The notes below the pieces were generated by a model, which was not told where the DNA came from, made no database searches, and saw nothing but the letters and a program-made list of their open reading frames with translations. From the NCBI GenBank assembly GCA_937923945.1, contig CALDWC010000146.1:1-13489 (forward strand): a stretch of 13,489 bases of DNA, given 5' to 3'. A program made the position numbers and the translations under genes. Within the stretch, counting starts at the first letter, position 1, and every line of letters starts with the position of its first letter. Source of the stretch: an uncultured Treponema sp. Its GTDB lineage: Bacteria > Spirochaetota > Spirochaetia > Treponematales > Treponemataceae. Positions 1 through 8,913 of the stretch are shown here, piece after piece.

Positions 1-2606
1 CGGAAATGCCGGAGAAAGTATCCGCCCCCTCTTTCGCTGAATTTTGTGAAACGAATTCCCCCTTTAAAAATAATTCTTTGACCGGAGGTCAGCCGAAAGA
101 TGAGATAAAAAAAAGCATTCGCGCATCAATAAAATATATCCGCGATGAATTTTGCAATATGATACAACTTATCCATACGTTTTTTACGACACGTGAAAAA
201 AACTTTAAAGTGTTTGACCTTCTCGGTATTTTGCAGGATGATGTGATTACTAAAAAACGAATACAGGGAGTTTTCACCTATGCGGATATTGCACAGCTTG
301 CCATTGATTGCCTCGTTGACGATATTGATTTACGGAATTTTTATAAAAATGAATACGATGCAATTATGATTGATGAGTTTCAGGACAATAACAGTTTGCA
401 GCGGGATTTGCTTTTTTTGCTTTCAGAAAAAAAAGAACTGCACTCTGCATCGATTCCGACTGCGACCGAGCTAGCGGAAGATAAACTTTTTTTTGTTGGC
501 GATGATAAGCAATCGATTTATTTATTCCGCGGTGCCGATGTTTCCGTTTTCAAAAAATTGAGCGGCGCGTTTGTAACCGACACACCGATTAACTTGGATA
601 CCAATTACCGCAGTGAAAAAAATCTCATCCAATTTTTTAATTTTGCTTTTGCACGGGTTTTTTATTCCGAAGAAAATCCTGCCGGTGATATGCTCACCGA
701 AGAGCAATTACTGCATGAAGCCCGTTTTGTGCCTATCAAGTCGCACCGCGAAACGCCGAACGTTTTTCCCTCCGTAATGATGCTTACGTGCGAAAACTTT
801 AAAGAGCAGGTCGAAGAAGAGCCGGAAAATTTTTTGGATAAAAATGAAACGGAAGCTTTTATCCTTGCGAAAAAAATTTCCGAGATGGTACAGACGGGGG
901 TTACCGTACGCGATAATGAAACCAATCAAGCCCGTCCGTGTCGGTATTCCGACTTTGCAATTCTTTTTAAAAGCACGACCTATCAAACAACGGTTGAACG
1001 CTTTTTACGACGGGCGGAAATCCCGTATCAATCGGTGCAGCAAAAGGGCATTTTTTACGACGCCCCGATTAACGATTTACTGGCGTTAATTCAGCTGGCG
1101 CTGCATCCGGATGATCGACTTAGCTTTGCACAAGTATTGCGCTCTCCGTTCGTTTCACTCGACGATGAGGATTTTGCCGCACTCTTTTTAGCAAATGATT
1201 CCGATAATCCGCTTGAAGCGTTTGCAGCGGAATCGGCACTGGCGCTTTCGGATAAAGCACAAAAAAAGTTTTATGCTGCGCGGGAATTATTTTTACGGAC
1301 AAAAAAATATGTTGTCGAAAATACCTGTACGGAACTTATCTCAAAACTCTGGTATGATGAAGGCTACCGTTATTTACTTTTACAAAATGCGGACTATCAG
1401 CGGTACTTGGAACTGTACGATTACCTTTTTGAAATTGCCCGTCTCGCCGATGCGCAATCGGCTTCTGTTGAAGATTTTTTAACGCAAGTTCGTGCCTACA
1501 TTTCCAATGAAGACAAACTGGATGACATGGATATTCCCGTTCCGAAGATCGGTGAAAATAAAAATGCGGTTACTCTTTTGACGATTCATAAAAGTAAGGG
1601 TTTGGAATTTCCGATTGTTTGCATTCCGTTTTGTGCGAACGGCGGCGTTAAGATGAAACTGGAAAGTAAAATTTTTTATTCCGAAAAATACGGGCTTTCA
1701 ATCAATATGGAAAACGATGATAAAACAAACAATAATATTTTTTTCAATGAATTAGTAGCGTTTAAAAAATTTAAAGCGAGCGCCGAACTGAAACGATTGC
1801 TGTATGTCGGTTTAACGCGTGCGGAAAATCATATTATTATGACCGGAATTAAAACGCGTCAGGAAACGGATTCGTTTTATTATCTTTTAAATACGGTTCT
1901 TCAAAGTAAAGACAGTTTGGATGCATCGCTGAAAAATATTCTCCGTATCGAGGAGATTACTCCGATTACAAAGCGTGACGCTTATGCCGTTGGGAATAAT
2001 GCTGCAGCGCTTGAAAAAAAATATGATGTCGATTTTTTTAAACTGCCTGTGAAATCTTTTTCACCGGCGGAAAAAAAATTTTTTACCGCAAGCCATTTGG
2101 CGGATGCCGATTTTGATTACGAAAACTTTTCGTTTGATAATGAGCCGGTTGAGAAAAAAACATTTGAGTACACCGATGATGAAGCGGAAACCGTAACGGC
2201 AGCTGACCTCGGTACATTGACGCACGCCGCAATTGAAGCTCGTTTTCACAATATGTCTTTTCCGCTGCCGAAACGTGAAGAAGCAAAAATTATACGCTGG
2301 TGTGAAAACTTTTTTAACTCGGAACTCGGCGTGCTTGCGTCAGCGGATTCGATGCGCAAAACGGAGTACGGATTTATTACGCGGTATGAAGGAAAAACCG
2401 TCGTAGGAAAAGCCGATTTGATTTTCCGACACCGAGATGTGTTGTACATTGTTGATTACAAAACCGATGCGGTGGAAAATCCGGACATGCATGTGGCGCA
2501 GCTTTCCGTGTACAAAAAGGCATGTTCTATTCTTTTCGCGATGGAAGAGGAAAAGATACGGGCGTTTATTTTTTACCTGAGGAGCGGTCATGCGGTTGAA
2601 GTGTGA
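1..2606 (+). CDS. UvrD/RecB-type helicase-nuclease (AddA/RecB-like), 5' end outside window
   Basis: This is a superfamily 1A DNA helicase with a C-terminal nuclease, the type that processes double-strand ends for recombination. The frame is open to the left edge and the Walker A motif is absent, so the true start lies upstream and the ATG at 6 is internal. Visible helicase motifs in order are DEFQDN (motif II, near 372-389), GDDKQSIYLFRGAD (motif III, near 499-540), NYRS (motif IV, near 603), TIHKSKGLEFP (motif V, near 1578-1610) and LYVGLTRAE (motif VI, near 1801-1827). The C-terminus carries a RecB-family PD-(D/E)XK nuclease: GTLTHAAIE (near 2211), GKADLIF (near 2407) and VDYKTD (near 2451), which supply the expected His, Asp and Asp-x-Lys residues. 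Domain order matches AddA and RecB. I cannot choose between them because the partner gene is not in view. The gene converges on mutL with about 156 bp between stops. Confidence 0.9.
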   Translation, partial: EMPEKVSAPSFAEFCETNSPFKNNSLTGGQPKDEIKKSIRASIKYIRDEFCNMIQLIHTFFTTREKNFKVFDLLGILQDDVITKKRIQGVFTYADIAQLAIDCLVDDIDLRNFYKNEYDAIMIDEFQDNNSLQRDLLFLLSEKKELHSASIPTATELAEDKLFFVGDDKQSIYLFRGADVSVFKKLSGAFVTDTPINLDTNYRSEKNLIQFFNFAFARVFYSEENPAGDMLTEEQLLHEARFVPIKSHRETPNVFPSVMMLTCENFKEQVEEEPENFLDKNETEAFILAKKISEMVQTGVTVRDNETNQARPCRYSDFAILFKSTTYQTTVERFLRRAEIPYQSVQQKGIFYDAPINDLLALIQLALHPDDRLSFAQVLRSPFVSLDDEDFAALFLANDSDNPLEAFAAESALALSDKAQKKFYAARELFLRTKKYVVENTCTELISKLWYDEGYRYLLLQNADYQRYLELYDYLFEIARLADAQSASVEDFLTQVRAYISNEDKLDDMDIPVPKIGENKNAVTLLTIHKSKGLEFPIVCIPFCANGGVKMKLESKIFYSEKYGLSINMENDDKTNNNIFFNELVAFKKFKASAELKRLLYVGLTRAENHIIMTGIKTRQETDSFYYLLNTVLQSKDSLDASLKNILRIEEITPITKRDAYAVGNNAAALEKKYDVDFFKLPVKSFSPAEKKFFTASHLADADFDYENFSFDNEPVEKKTFEYTDDEAETVTAADLGTLTHAAIEARFHNMSFPLPKREEAKIIRWCENFFNSELGVLASADSMRKTEYGFITRYEGKTVVGKADLIFRHRDVLYIVDYKTDAVENPDMHVAQLSVYKKACSILFAMEEEKIRAFIFYLRSGHAVEV

Positions 2607-2762
2607 TAATTGAAAAAAGGAGACGGGACGCCCTGTTGTAGAGGCATGAAAAACTTTGGTTCGCTTTCTTGCATAAAACGGACCCAATAAATAGGCTCTG
2701 TTCATCATGTACTATGGATAATCTATCTCAATAGGTTTTTCTCAAATCCGACCTGCTTTTTC

Positions 2763-4541
2763 TTACGTCCGCTTGACGCGTTTAAATAATTCTTCGCGGG
2801 TAATCACAACCCAGAGCGGACGACCGTGCGGACAAAGCGGCTCGGGGAGTGCAAACGCTTTTTGCGCAATATCAAAAGCGGCTTCCGGTGAAAGAATATC
2901 TCCGTCTTTGCAGGCAGCTCGGCAGGCGGCTAACGCAAGGATTTCATGCAGTAAATTGGCTCGTTCCAAAACAGCTTTTTTGATATCGGCAGCAAGTTCG
3001 GCTTCCGTTCCGTGCCATAGTGCCGGTACCGCCGATACAATCCACACCGAGCCGCCTGCACATTCCAGGTCAAAGCCTTTTTCACAAAGCTGCGTGGCTG
3101 CTTGCTGCAATGCGGTATTTTCCGCTTCAGTTTCGGTTTCAATTCGGTACGGCACCAAAAGCTCCTGCTTTTGTCCTGCCGTTTGTTTAAGCGCTTCAAA
3201 TAAAATCCGCTCGTGCGCCGCATGTTGATCAATCAAATACAAGGTATCGTTTTTTTCAACCGCGATAAAAGTTCCGGCAACCTGTCCCAAAAACCGGAAA
3301 GACTGCTGAGGCACATCAAGCGGGCGATGCTCGTTCCGCTGCATGTTTTCACGCTGATAGCGTATGCTCATATCCGCAACGGAAAAATTTTCCTGTGTTT
3401 CGCCCCTTCGATACGCGGTGTTCGAAAACGAGCTTTCATATAAACTCCGCTTTTCAAAATTGTCGCTCCTTTTTTGGGCGGTCATTTCGTTCGCAGTAAA
3501 ATCGAGTGGCTTTGTACTTGCCGCTGTTTCGTCGGTAAAACCTTGCTTCAAAACGGCAATTGTGTGGGCTTTATAAAACTTTGAAACCGCCGTGCTGATT
3601 GCTTTATGAATGGCGGAATAGTTTGAAAAGCGAGCTTCGCGTTTTGCCGGATGAATATTAAAATCAATGGCTTGCGGGGCAACATCTAAAAAAGCAAGAG
3701 CGACCGGATGCGTTCCATTCGGAAAAAAAGGCGCTGCTCCGTAATCCAAGGCTTGTAAAAAGCCGTACTCATCAATCCGCCGCTTATTTGCAAAAATATA
3801 CATAAACTGTCGGTTCGATTTTGCAATATCCGGTAACCCCAATACAATCGTCGCCGTAAAGTCATCGCCGGTGGTTTTGATTTCAAAAAAACATTCACGC
3901 GGCTCCGGTATATGAAGTGCATCAAGCATCCGCTCTTTAAAATTTTCGGCTTTGCGTAGGTGCAGAGAAACGGAGCCGTTTTGCTCCAGTTTCATCTCTA
4001 TGGAAGGATTTGCTAAAGCTTTGTCGATAAATACTTGCCGGCACATGCGGGATTCCGTTGCAGGAAGTTTTAAAAATTTTTTTCGTGCCGGAAAATTTGC
4101 AAAAAGGTTTTTTACGGAAACGCAGGTTCCCTCGTTGAGTGTCGTTTTTGAAATGCTTCCGTTAAAATAATGAAATGCGAGTGGTCCTTTTTGGGTTGTG
4201 GTAATTTCCAGATCGCTAACCGCTTTTATTGATGAAAGAGCTTCACCGCGGAATCCTAAACTGGTAACCGCCAGCAAGTCTTCAATACTTGCTATTTTAC
4301 TGGTGCTGTGCGTTTCCGTACACAGCGCTAAATCCGCTTCGCTCATACCGAAGCCATTATCCGTTACCGTAATGGAAGTAATACCGCCGTCGGTAAGTTC
4401 AACGGAAATTCGGTCAGCTTCCGCATCGATTGCATTATCCAATAATTCGCGCACCACCGATGCGGGGCGTTCAATCACTTCACCCGCTGCAATTTTTTTT
4501 GCCGTTTGCTCATCCAATAATTTAACCGGTTTATATGTCAT
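2763..4541 (-). CDS. mutL: DNA mismatch repair protein MutL (endonuclease-type)
   Basis: MutL couples mismatch recognition by MutS to strand incision and excision. The 592-residue product has the N-terminal GHKL ATPase motifs: VRELLDNAIDA (E32, N36), DNGFGM (61-66) and SLGFRGEAL (94-102). A poorly conserved linker covers roughly residues 335-410. The C-terminal domain has DQHA-x2-E-x4-E (438-449), an ACRAACKDGD segment and CPHGRP (570-575). In the MutL family these mark the metal-dependent nicking endonuclease found in species lacking MutH, so this protein probably nicks DNA itself. The start is ATG at 4541, which gives the canonical MutL N-terminus (KLLDEQTAKKIAAGEVIERPASVV). No convincing Shine-Dalgarno precedes it, which fits the promoter placed only 9 bp upstream. 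The gene is divergent from lon. Confidence 0.97.
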   Translation of the reverse strand: MTYKPVKLLDEQTAKKIAAGEVIERPASVVRELLDNAIDAEADRISVELTDGGITSITVTDNGFGMSEADLALCTETHSTSKIASIEDLLAVTSLGFRGEALSSIKAVSDLEITTTQKGPLAFHYFNGSISKTTLNEGTCVSVKNLFANFPARKKFLKLPATESRMCRQVFIDKALANPSIEMKLEQNGSVSLHLRKAENFKERMLDALHIPEPRECFFEIKTTGDDFTATIVLGLPDIAKSNRQFMYIFANKRRIDEYGFLQALDYGAAPFFPNGTHPVALAFLDVAPQAIDFNIHPAKREARFSNYSAIHKAISTAVSKFYKAHTIAVLKQGFTDETAASTKPLDFTANEMTAQKRSDNFEKRSLYESSFSNTAYRRGETQENFSVADMSIRYQRENMQRNEHRPLDVPQQSFRFLGQVAGTFIAVEKNDTLYLIDQHAAHERILFEALKQTAGQKQELLVPYRIETETEAENTALQQAATQLCEKGFDLECAGGSVWIVSAVPALWHGTEAELAADIKKAVLERANLLHEILALAACRAACKDGDILSPEAAFDIAQKAFALPEPLCPHGRPLWVVITREELFKRVKRT

Positions 4542-4550
4542 AGCGGTTTG

Positions 4551-4579
4551 ATTGTATCAAAAAGGAGCGGCTTTGACAA
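4551..4579 (-). promoter_or_regulatory. Predicted mutL promoter (sigma70-like)
   Basis: On the minus strand TTGTCA (4579-4574) is followed by a 17-bp spacer and TACAAT (4556-4551), a near-consensus -35/-10 pair. Only 9 bp separate the -10 box from the mutL ATG, so the transcript would start within about 1-3 nt of the start codon. The -35 hexamer overlaps a TTGACA on the plus strand (4573-4578). Seen by eye only. Confidence 0.6.
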
Positions 4580-4606
4580 TATGTTTTTTTTCACCGAGAT
4601 ATGCTC

Positions 4607-4635
4607 TTGACTTTTTATACTTTTATTCTGATATT
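4607..4635 (+). promoter_or_regulatory. Predicted lon promoter (sigma70-like)
   Basis: TTGACT (4607-4612), a 17-bp spacer and GATATT (4630-4635) precede the lon ATG at 4642. The start codon lies 6 bp after the -10 box, so initiation at the usual distance would fall on the ATG itself. A second -35-like TTGACA at 4573-4578 has no good -10 box at proper spacing. No CIRCE-type heat-shock operator is visible between mutL and lon. Confidence 0.45.
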
Positions 4636-4641
4636 TACCGT

Positions 4642-6999
4642 ATGTCTGATGAAAAAAATATTATTCCGATCGATAAACTTTTACCGCCGGTACTCAATAT
4701 TGTTCCGCTTGCGGGGCGCCCTATTTTTCCCGGTATTTTTACGCCGATGGTGATTACCGATACGGAAGATGTAGAAGCGGTAAATGCCGCTTATGAAGAA
4801 AACGGTTTTATCGGCTTTGTGCTACTAAAAAATGAAACCGAACGTCCTTCCGTTAACGATTTACACCATGTCGGAACGGTTGCAAAAATCGCAAAAAAAA
4901 TAAATCTGCCTGACGGCGGCGTAAACATTTTTGTTTCAACCTATAAGCGTTTTCGAATCGAAAAAGTGCTGAACAACAAAAATCCGATTCGTCTTTGTGT
5001 TGAATATCTCGATGATAAAAACTCCGATGCTATTGAAGTTAAAGCGCTTTTGCGAAGTTTGATTGCAGAAATGCAAAAAATCTCGAAAGACAATCCGCTT
5101 TTTACCGATGAAATGCGGTTTAACCTCGTCAACATCGATCAGGCGGGAAAAGCGGCTGATTTTATTACGAGCATTTTGAATATTCCGAAGGAAGAACAGC
5201 AGGAAGTGTTGGAAACGATTGATGTGCGCGAACGCATGGAAAAGGTATTCATACACATCCAAAAAGAAAAAGAATTTTTAAATATTCAGCGCAAGATTCA
5301 AGAAGACCTCAATAACCGCATTGAAAAAAATCAGCGCGAATATTTTTTACGCGAAGAATTAAAATCGCTGAAAGAAGAGTTAGGACTTTCTTCCGATCCG
5401 AAAAACCTTGATGAACAAAAGTTCCGAAAGTTAATTGATGAATGTAAGTTTGAAGGTGAAGTTAAAGAAGTCGTCGAAGAAGAATTTAATAAACTGCAAA
5501 TGCTGGAAACGGGTTCTCCCGACTACAGCGTATGCAGAACTTACCTCGATACTATTTTATCTCTTCCGTGGAATGACAACACGAAAGAAGTATACGATAT
5601 TGCACAGGCGGAAAAAGTTTTAAATGGCGACCATTACGGTTTGGACGATGTGAAAAAGCGCATTATCGAATACCTTGCCGTGCGAAAATTAAAACAGGAC
5701 AATAAGGGTGCGATTATGCTTTTAGTCGGTCCGCCGGGTGTCGGAAAAACGAGTGTCGGTATGTCAATCGCAAAAGCGATGAATAAACCTTTTTTTCGCT
5801 TTTCCGTCGGCGGTATGCGCGATGAAGCTGAAATCAAAGGACACCGGCGAACCTACATCGGCGCAATGCCCGGTAAAATTTTACAAGGCTTGAAAATCAC
5901 CAAGTCGAAATCTCCGGTGTTTATGATTGACGAAATCGACAAAATGAACCAAAGCTACAACGGAGACCCTGCGAGCGCATTGCTTGAAGTGCTGGATCCG
6001 GAGCAAAACAGTACATTCCGCGACCACTATCTGGATTTGCCGTTTGACCTTTCCAATATTGTGTTTATTTTAACGGCAAATACGCTTGACAGTATTCCGC
6101 GTCCGCTTTTAGATCGCGCGGAAGTGATTCGGCTTTCAGGGTACATTGATGCGGAAAAATTGGAAATTGCAAAAAAGTTTTTAATTCCGAAAAGTTTACA
6201 AAAGCATGGCCTTACCAAAAAGTCAATTTCCTATTCAACAAAGGATATTCTTTTTATAGCGAATAAATATGCGCGGGAAGCGGGAGTTCGCGGTTTGGAA
6301 AAAATGCTCGATAAAATTCACCGAAAACTCGCAACGGAAATTGTAAAAGACGAGCGGGAAGCGACCGAGACTTTAAAACTTTCGGAAGAAATAATTACAA
6401 AAATGCTTGGCAAACCTCTTTTCCCCGATGAAACGATTGTTGCAAAAGTGCCGGGAACTGCGATTGGTTTGGCGTGGACGGGACTCGGCGGTGATACGCT
6501 TTTAATTGAAAGCATTATTAACCGCGGCAAGGGGGCGTTAAAGCTGACCGGCCAGATGGGCGATGTAATGAAAGAATCGGCAAGTCTCGCATGGTCGTGG
6601 GCACGCCGTTACGTTACCGAAAAACGGATTAAGCCGCCTTCTTGGTTTGAAACTCACATTGTGCATTTGCATATTCCTGAAGGAGCGACGCCGAAAGACG
6701 GACCTTCTGCCGGTATCACGATGACGGTCGCGCTTATTTCGCTTTTAACCGATACACCGATTCGACCGAAACTTGCGATGACGGGCGAACTTTCGCTTAC
6801 CGGCAATGTGTTACCGATCGGCGGTTTAAAGGAAAAAACGGTCGCGGCAAACCGAAACGGTATTAAAGACATTATTATTCCGAAGGACAATGTTCGCGAT
6901 TTGGACGAAATTCCCGACAAAGTAAAAAAAGGAATTACGTTCCATCCGGTGTCTTCCATGGATGAAGTGCTGGAAATCGCCTTTAACGGCAAATTATAA
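4642..6999 (+). CDS. lon: ATP-dependent Lon protease
   Basis: Lon is a cytosolic AAA+ serine protease that degrades damaged and specific regulatory proteins. The start used here (MSDEKNII) gives 785 residues, typical for bacterial LonA. The layout is an N-terminal LAN domain from about residue 10 (LPPVLNIVPLAGRPIFPG), a coiled-coil region around residues 200-260, the AAA+ module with Walker A GPPGVGKTS (from 363) and Walker B MIDEIDKM (D430, E431), and the C-terminal protease domain with PKDGPSAG (catalytic Ser689) and GGLKEKT (catalytic Lys730). The frame is open upstream to a TTG at 4552, but those extra 30 residues are hydrophobic and not Lon-like. ATG 4642 has no Shine-Dalgarno, consistent with a leaderless message. 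lon is divergent from mutL and convergent with the small TPR gene. All catalytic residues are present, so it should be active. Confidence 0.97.
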   Translation: MSDEKNIIPIDKLLPPVLNIVPLAGRPIFPGIFTPMVITDTEDVEAVNAAYEENGFIGFVLLKNETERPSVNDLHHVGTVAKIAKKINLPDGGVNIFVSTYKRFRIEKVLNNKNPIRLCVEYLDDKNSDAIEVKALLRSLIAEMQKISKDNPLFTDEMRFNLVNIDQAGKAADFITSILNIPKEEQQEVLETIDVRERMEKVFIHIQKEKEFLNIQRKIQEDLNNRIEKNQREYFLREELKSLKEELGLSSDPKNLDEQKFRKLIDECKFEGEVKEVVEEEFNKLQMLETGSPDYSVCRTYLDTILSLPWNDNTKEVYDIAQAEKVLNGDHYGLDDVKKRIIEYLAVRKLKQDNKGAIMLLVGPPGVGKTSVGMSIAKAMNKPFFRFSVGGMRDEAEIKGHRRTYIGAMPGKILQGLKITKSKSPVFMIDEIDKMNQSYNGDPASALLEVLDPEQNSTFRDHYLDLPFDLSNIVFILTANTLDSIPRPLLDRAEVIRLSGYIDAEKLEIAKKFLIPKSLQKHGLTKKSISYSTKDILFIANKYAREAGVRGLEKMLDKIHRKLATEIVKDEREATETLKLSEEIITKMLGKPLFPDETIVAKVPGTAIGLAWTGLGGDTLLIESIINRGKGALKLTGQMGDVMKESASLAWSWARRYVTEKRIKPPSWFETHIVHLHIPEGATPKDGPSAGITMTVALISLLTDTPIRPKLAMTGELSLTGNVLPIGGLKEKTVAANRNGIKDIIIPKDNVRDLDEIPDKVKKGITFHPVSSMDEVLEIAFNGKL

Positions 7000-7013
7000 G
7001 ACATTGATTATCG

Positions 7014-7045
7014 TACTGATTAATTCAATCAAGAATTAATCAGTA
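7014..7045. repeat. 32-bp palindromic repeat, family A, copy 1
   Basis: Perfect 13-bp arms TACTGATTAATTC (7014-7026) and GAATTAATCAGTA (7033-7045) flank a 6-nt loop, AATCAA. The same core with loop AATCGA recurs at 10076-10111. The right arm overlaps the end of the convergent TPR gene and supplies its last Thr and Asp codons and stop (7036-7038). Confidence 0.85.
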
Positions 7046-7053
7046 TTTTCTTT
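7014..7053 (+). terminator. Possible intrinsic terminator for lon
   Basis: The family A hairpin begins 14 bp after the lon stop and is followed on the plus strand by the T-rich stretch TTTTCTTT (7046-7053). The stem is long but AT-rich, so termination may be weak. There is no T-tract on the minus-strand side. Confidence 0.4.
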
Positions 7054-7620
7054 AACGGGAGCAATCCCTTTTTCTTCCGGTTTATTCAGCGCCCTTTCTA
7101 TTTGCGTTTTTAGCTTATCGAAATCAGGACGTTCTTTTGCGGAAGGAAAATCAAGGATTGCTTTATCCACCGTTTCTTGTGCGGTTTGATAGTCTTTGAT
7201 GAATACTAAAATTCGGATGTACGTTAAAAGACTTTCAGGGTCTTCGATGTTTTTTTCAGCAAGCTGGCGATAGAGTTCTTTTCCTTCGCTATTTTTTCCG
7301 GTCATAATTAAACTGTAAGCGTATGCTTGTAAAATCATTTCATTATCGGGCTCGCTTTCATATAGTGTATGTAAAATTTTTTTTGCCTCAGCCCACCGGT
7401 TCAGCAATCCGTACATGCGTGCGCTATTGTAATCGCAGGCGTTTTTGTACAATGCATCCTTACCGGCTTTTTCATAAAAGTATAAAGCCTTTTCGTAATT
7501 TTTTACTTCGGCATACGCATTTGCAATTTCAAAATAGTTTTCATTCAAATTATCCGTGCGTCCTTTTGCGCAAAGGGTAAAAGCCTGCAAGAACAAAAAA
7601 CAGGTAAAAAATTTTTTCAT
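7036..7620 (-). CDS. Small exported TPR-repeat protein
   Basis: The function is unknown. The 194-residue product starts with a signal peptide (MKKFFTCFLFLQAFTLCAKG). A Cys sits near the likely cleavage site, but the preceding residues (F-T-L) are a poor lipobox, so a soluble periplasmic form is at least as likely as a lipoprotein. The mature part is mostly helical with tetratricopeptide-like units, for example NYFEIANAYAEVKNYEKALYFYEKA (in pieces near residues 28-52), then WAEAKKILHTLYESEPDNE, GKELYRQLAEKN and YQTAQETVDKAILDFP. TPRs usually mediate protein contacts. The start ATG at 7620 has GAGGTG (7637-7632) with a long 11-nt spacer. The gene lies 21 bp after the larger TPR gene and is probably its operon partner. 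Its C-terminal Thr-Asp-stop comes from a palindromic repeat. Confidence 0.85.
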   Translation of the reverse strand: MKKFFTCFLFLQAFTLCAKGRTDNLNENYFEIANAYAEVKNYEKALYFYEKAGKDALYKNACDYNSARMYGLLNRWAEAKKILHTLYESEPDNEMILQAYAYSLIMTGKNSEGKELYRQLAEKNIEDPESLLTYIRILVFIKDYQTAQETVDKAILDFPSAKERPDFDKLKTQIERALNKPEEKGIAPVKENTD

Positions 7621-7641
7621 TGAAAATACCGCACCTCGCGT

Positions 7642-8913
7642 TTATTTTTCTTCGTGTTTTATTTTGACATTATTCGTTTCATTTGAAGCATTTTCGGAGC
7701 GGTCGGTTTGTATTTTTTGAATAGCATAAAACGCCCGCTGTGCAAGATAATAATCGGGTATCGATGATGCAACGGAAGCGTACACATCTTCAGCTTGAGA
7801 CGCATATTGTAACGTATATAACACATCGGCAAATTGCAAATACGTTTCCCAAAATTTTTTATCGCTTGCCCAATTTTGAATAACCGCATCGTTTCCGCAT
7901 TGTAAAATTAAATTGCTCAATGTCGTATATTCAAATAAAAAATTTTTCATTTTAACGTACCGTTCCAACTCCGTGGTAACAATGCACACGGCAGAAGCGG
8001 AAGTTTCCAATGCTTTGTCGTATGCGCCTTCCGCACAATAGAGCAACGTTAATTTTTGCAGCGCCTCCAAAACCATGTCGCCGTCATGTCGATACAGAAT
8101 AAAAAATTTTTGCGTTGTTTTATTTTCTTTGAGCGTTTTCAGCATCGCACGAAGCGAAGAACCGGCTGTATTTTTCTGCGCATACAGTGCGTCATGAACG
8201 GCAATGCTGAGCAAAAATTTTTCGAATTCGTCCCGTTCGCCAAGCGCTTCATGAACTGCTGCCAGTGAATATAAAATATGTATTTTTTCATCGGGAGTTT
8301 CCAAAAAATCTTTTTGCGCCCATGCTTTATTGTAATAATTTTTTGCTTGACTAAATTCGCCTTGCGCTTCAAAAACTCGTCCGATAATATACGCGCTTTC
8401 CGGTAAAATACCGGCACGTTTTTTTAAATATATATAGAGGTTTTCCATAGAATCGGAAAGTTCTTTTATGCTTTGCAGTAAAAATACTTCATCGAATAAA
8501 GCACAGGTTTTAAAATCTTCCAACTCATAAAGTTTATTATACACGTCGGTGATTTTGTCCCCCATTGCTAAAACACTTTTCCGGTTGCTTGCTTTTGCAA
8601 TCGCATCATGGAGTGACAGGTAGTACGCCGCATTGGTGTCAGTAGCTTTGTTTGCGAGAACGAGCGCTTCACTTAAATTGCCGCTATCGTATTCGCGTTT
8701 TGCCCGCTGCAAGTAATTCCATGTTTTTTCGATTTCCGCATTGACGGGTTTTCGCTTTGTATTCAGCCGAGAATTATCGGAAAAAACTTTTTGCTGTTGT
8801 GCGATACACGGAAAAAAAATCAAACTGCAAAGAATCACTGTTAAAAATTTTTTTACGTTATAAGGAACGAAGCTCACGTTCAAAGGCTTCATCAACCGTT
8901 TTGTTGTTTTCAT
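7642..8913 (-). CDS. Exported TPR-like hypothetical protein
   Basis: I do not recognise a specific family. From ATG 8913 the product has 423 residues: a basic N-terminal stretch of about 20 residues, a hydrophobic signal segment (KKFLTVILCSLIFFPCIAQQ) and a largely helical body. TPR-like pairs are visible, for example REYDSGNLSEALVLANKA, IGRVFEAQGEFSQAKNYYNK and LYCAEGAYDKALETSASA. It is probably periplasmic or membrane-anchored. The start was chosen because AGGAAAG (8925-8919) lies 5 nt before ATG 8913. A GTG at 8919 falls inside that site, and an ATG at 8892 or GTG at 8877 would still keep the signal segment. The start is inside ispG (56-nt overlap), which implies translational coupling. 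A paralogous relationship to the downstream small TPR protein is possible but not shown. Confidence 0.85.
   Translation of the reverse strand: MKTTKRLMKPLNVSFVPYNVKKFLTVILCSLIFFPCIAQQQKVFSDNSRLNTKRKPVNAEIEKTWNYLQRAKREYDSGNLSEALVLANKATDTNAAYYLSLHDAIAKASNRKSVLAMGDKITDVYNKLYELEDFKTCALFDEVFLLQSIKELSDSMENLYIYLKKRAGILPESAYIIGRVFEAQGEFSQAKNYYNKAWAQKDFLETPDEKIHILYSLAAVHEALGERDEFEKFLLSIAVHDALYAQKNTAGSSLRAMLKTLKENKTTQKFFILYRHDGDMVLEALQKLTLLYCAEGAYDKALETSASAVCIVTTELERYVKMKNFLFEYTTLSNLILQCGNDAVIQNWASDKKFWETYLQFADVLYTLQYASQAEDVYASVASSIPDYYLAQRAFYAIQKIQTDRSENASNETNNVKIKHEEK

Noticed and set aside
2340..2708. 122-codon minus-strand frame across the helicase 3' end and the gap before mutL
   Set aside because: Most of it is antisense to well-supported helicase-nuclease coding sequence, with no domain or ribosome site.
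2607..2762. Possible gene or terminator between the helicase and mutL
   Set aside because: I saw no stable GC-rich hairpin with a T-tract and no credible frame in this 156-bp gap.
2767..2784. GCTTGACGCGTTTAA in the mutL 3' end resembles the family B core (GCTTGACGCCGTTTAA)
   Set aside because: It encodes a normal MutL C-terminus and lacks the flanking arms and hairpin of family B; most likely chance.
4561..4610. Short upstream frame MFFFTEICS from ATG 4581 with AAAGGAG at 4561-4567
   Set aside because: Spacing is long (13 nt) and the best lon promoter starts transcription downstream of it, so it would not be transcribed with lon.
4552..4641. Longer lon start at TTG 4552
   Set aside because: The 30 extra residues are hydrophobic, rich in Phe and Tyr, unlike the Lon N-terminus, and overlap the promoter region.
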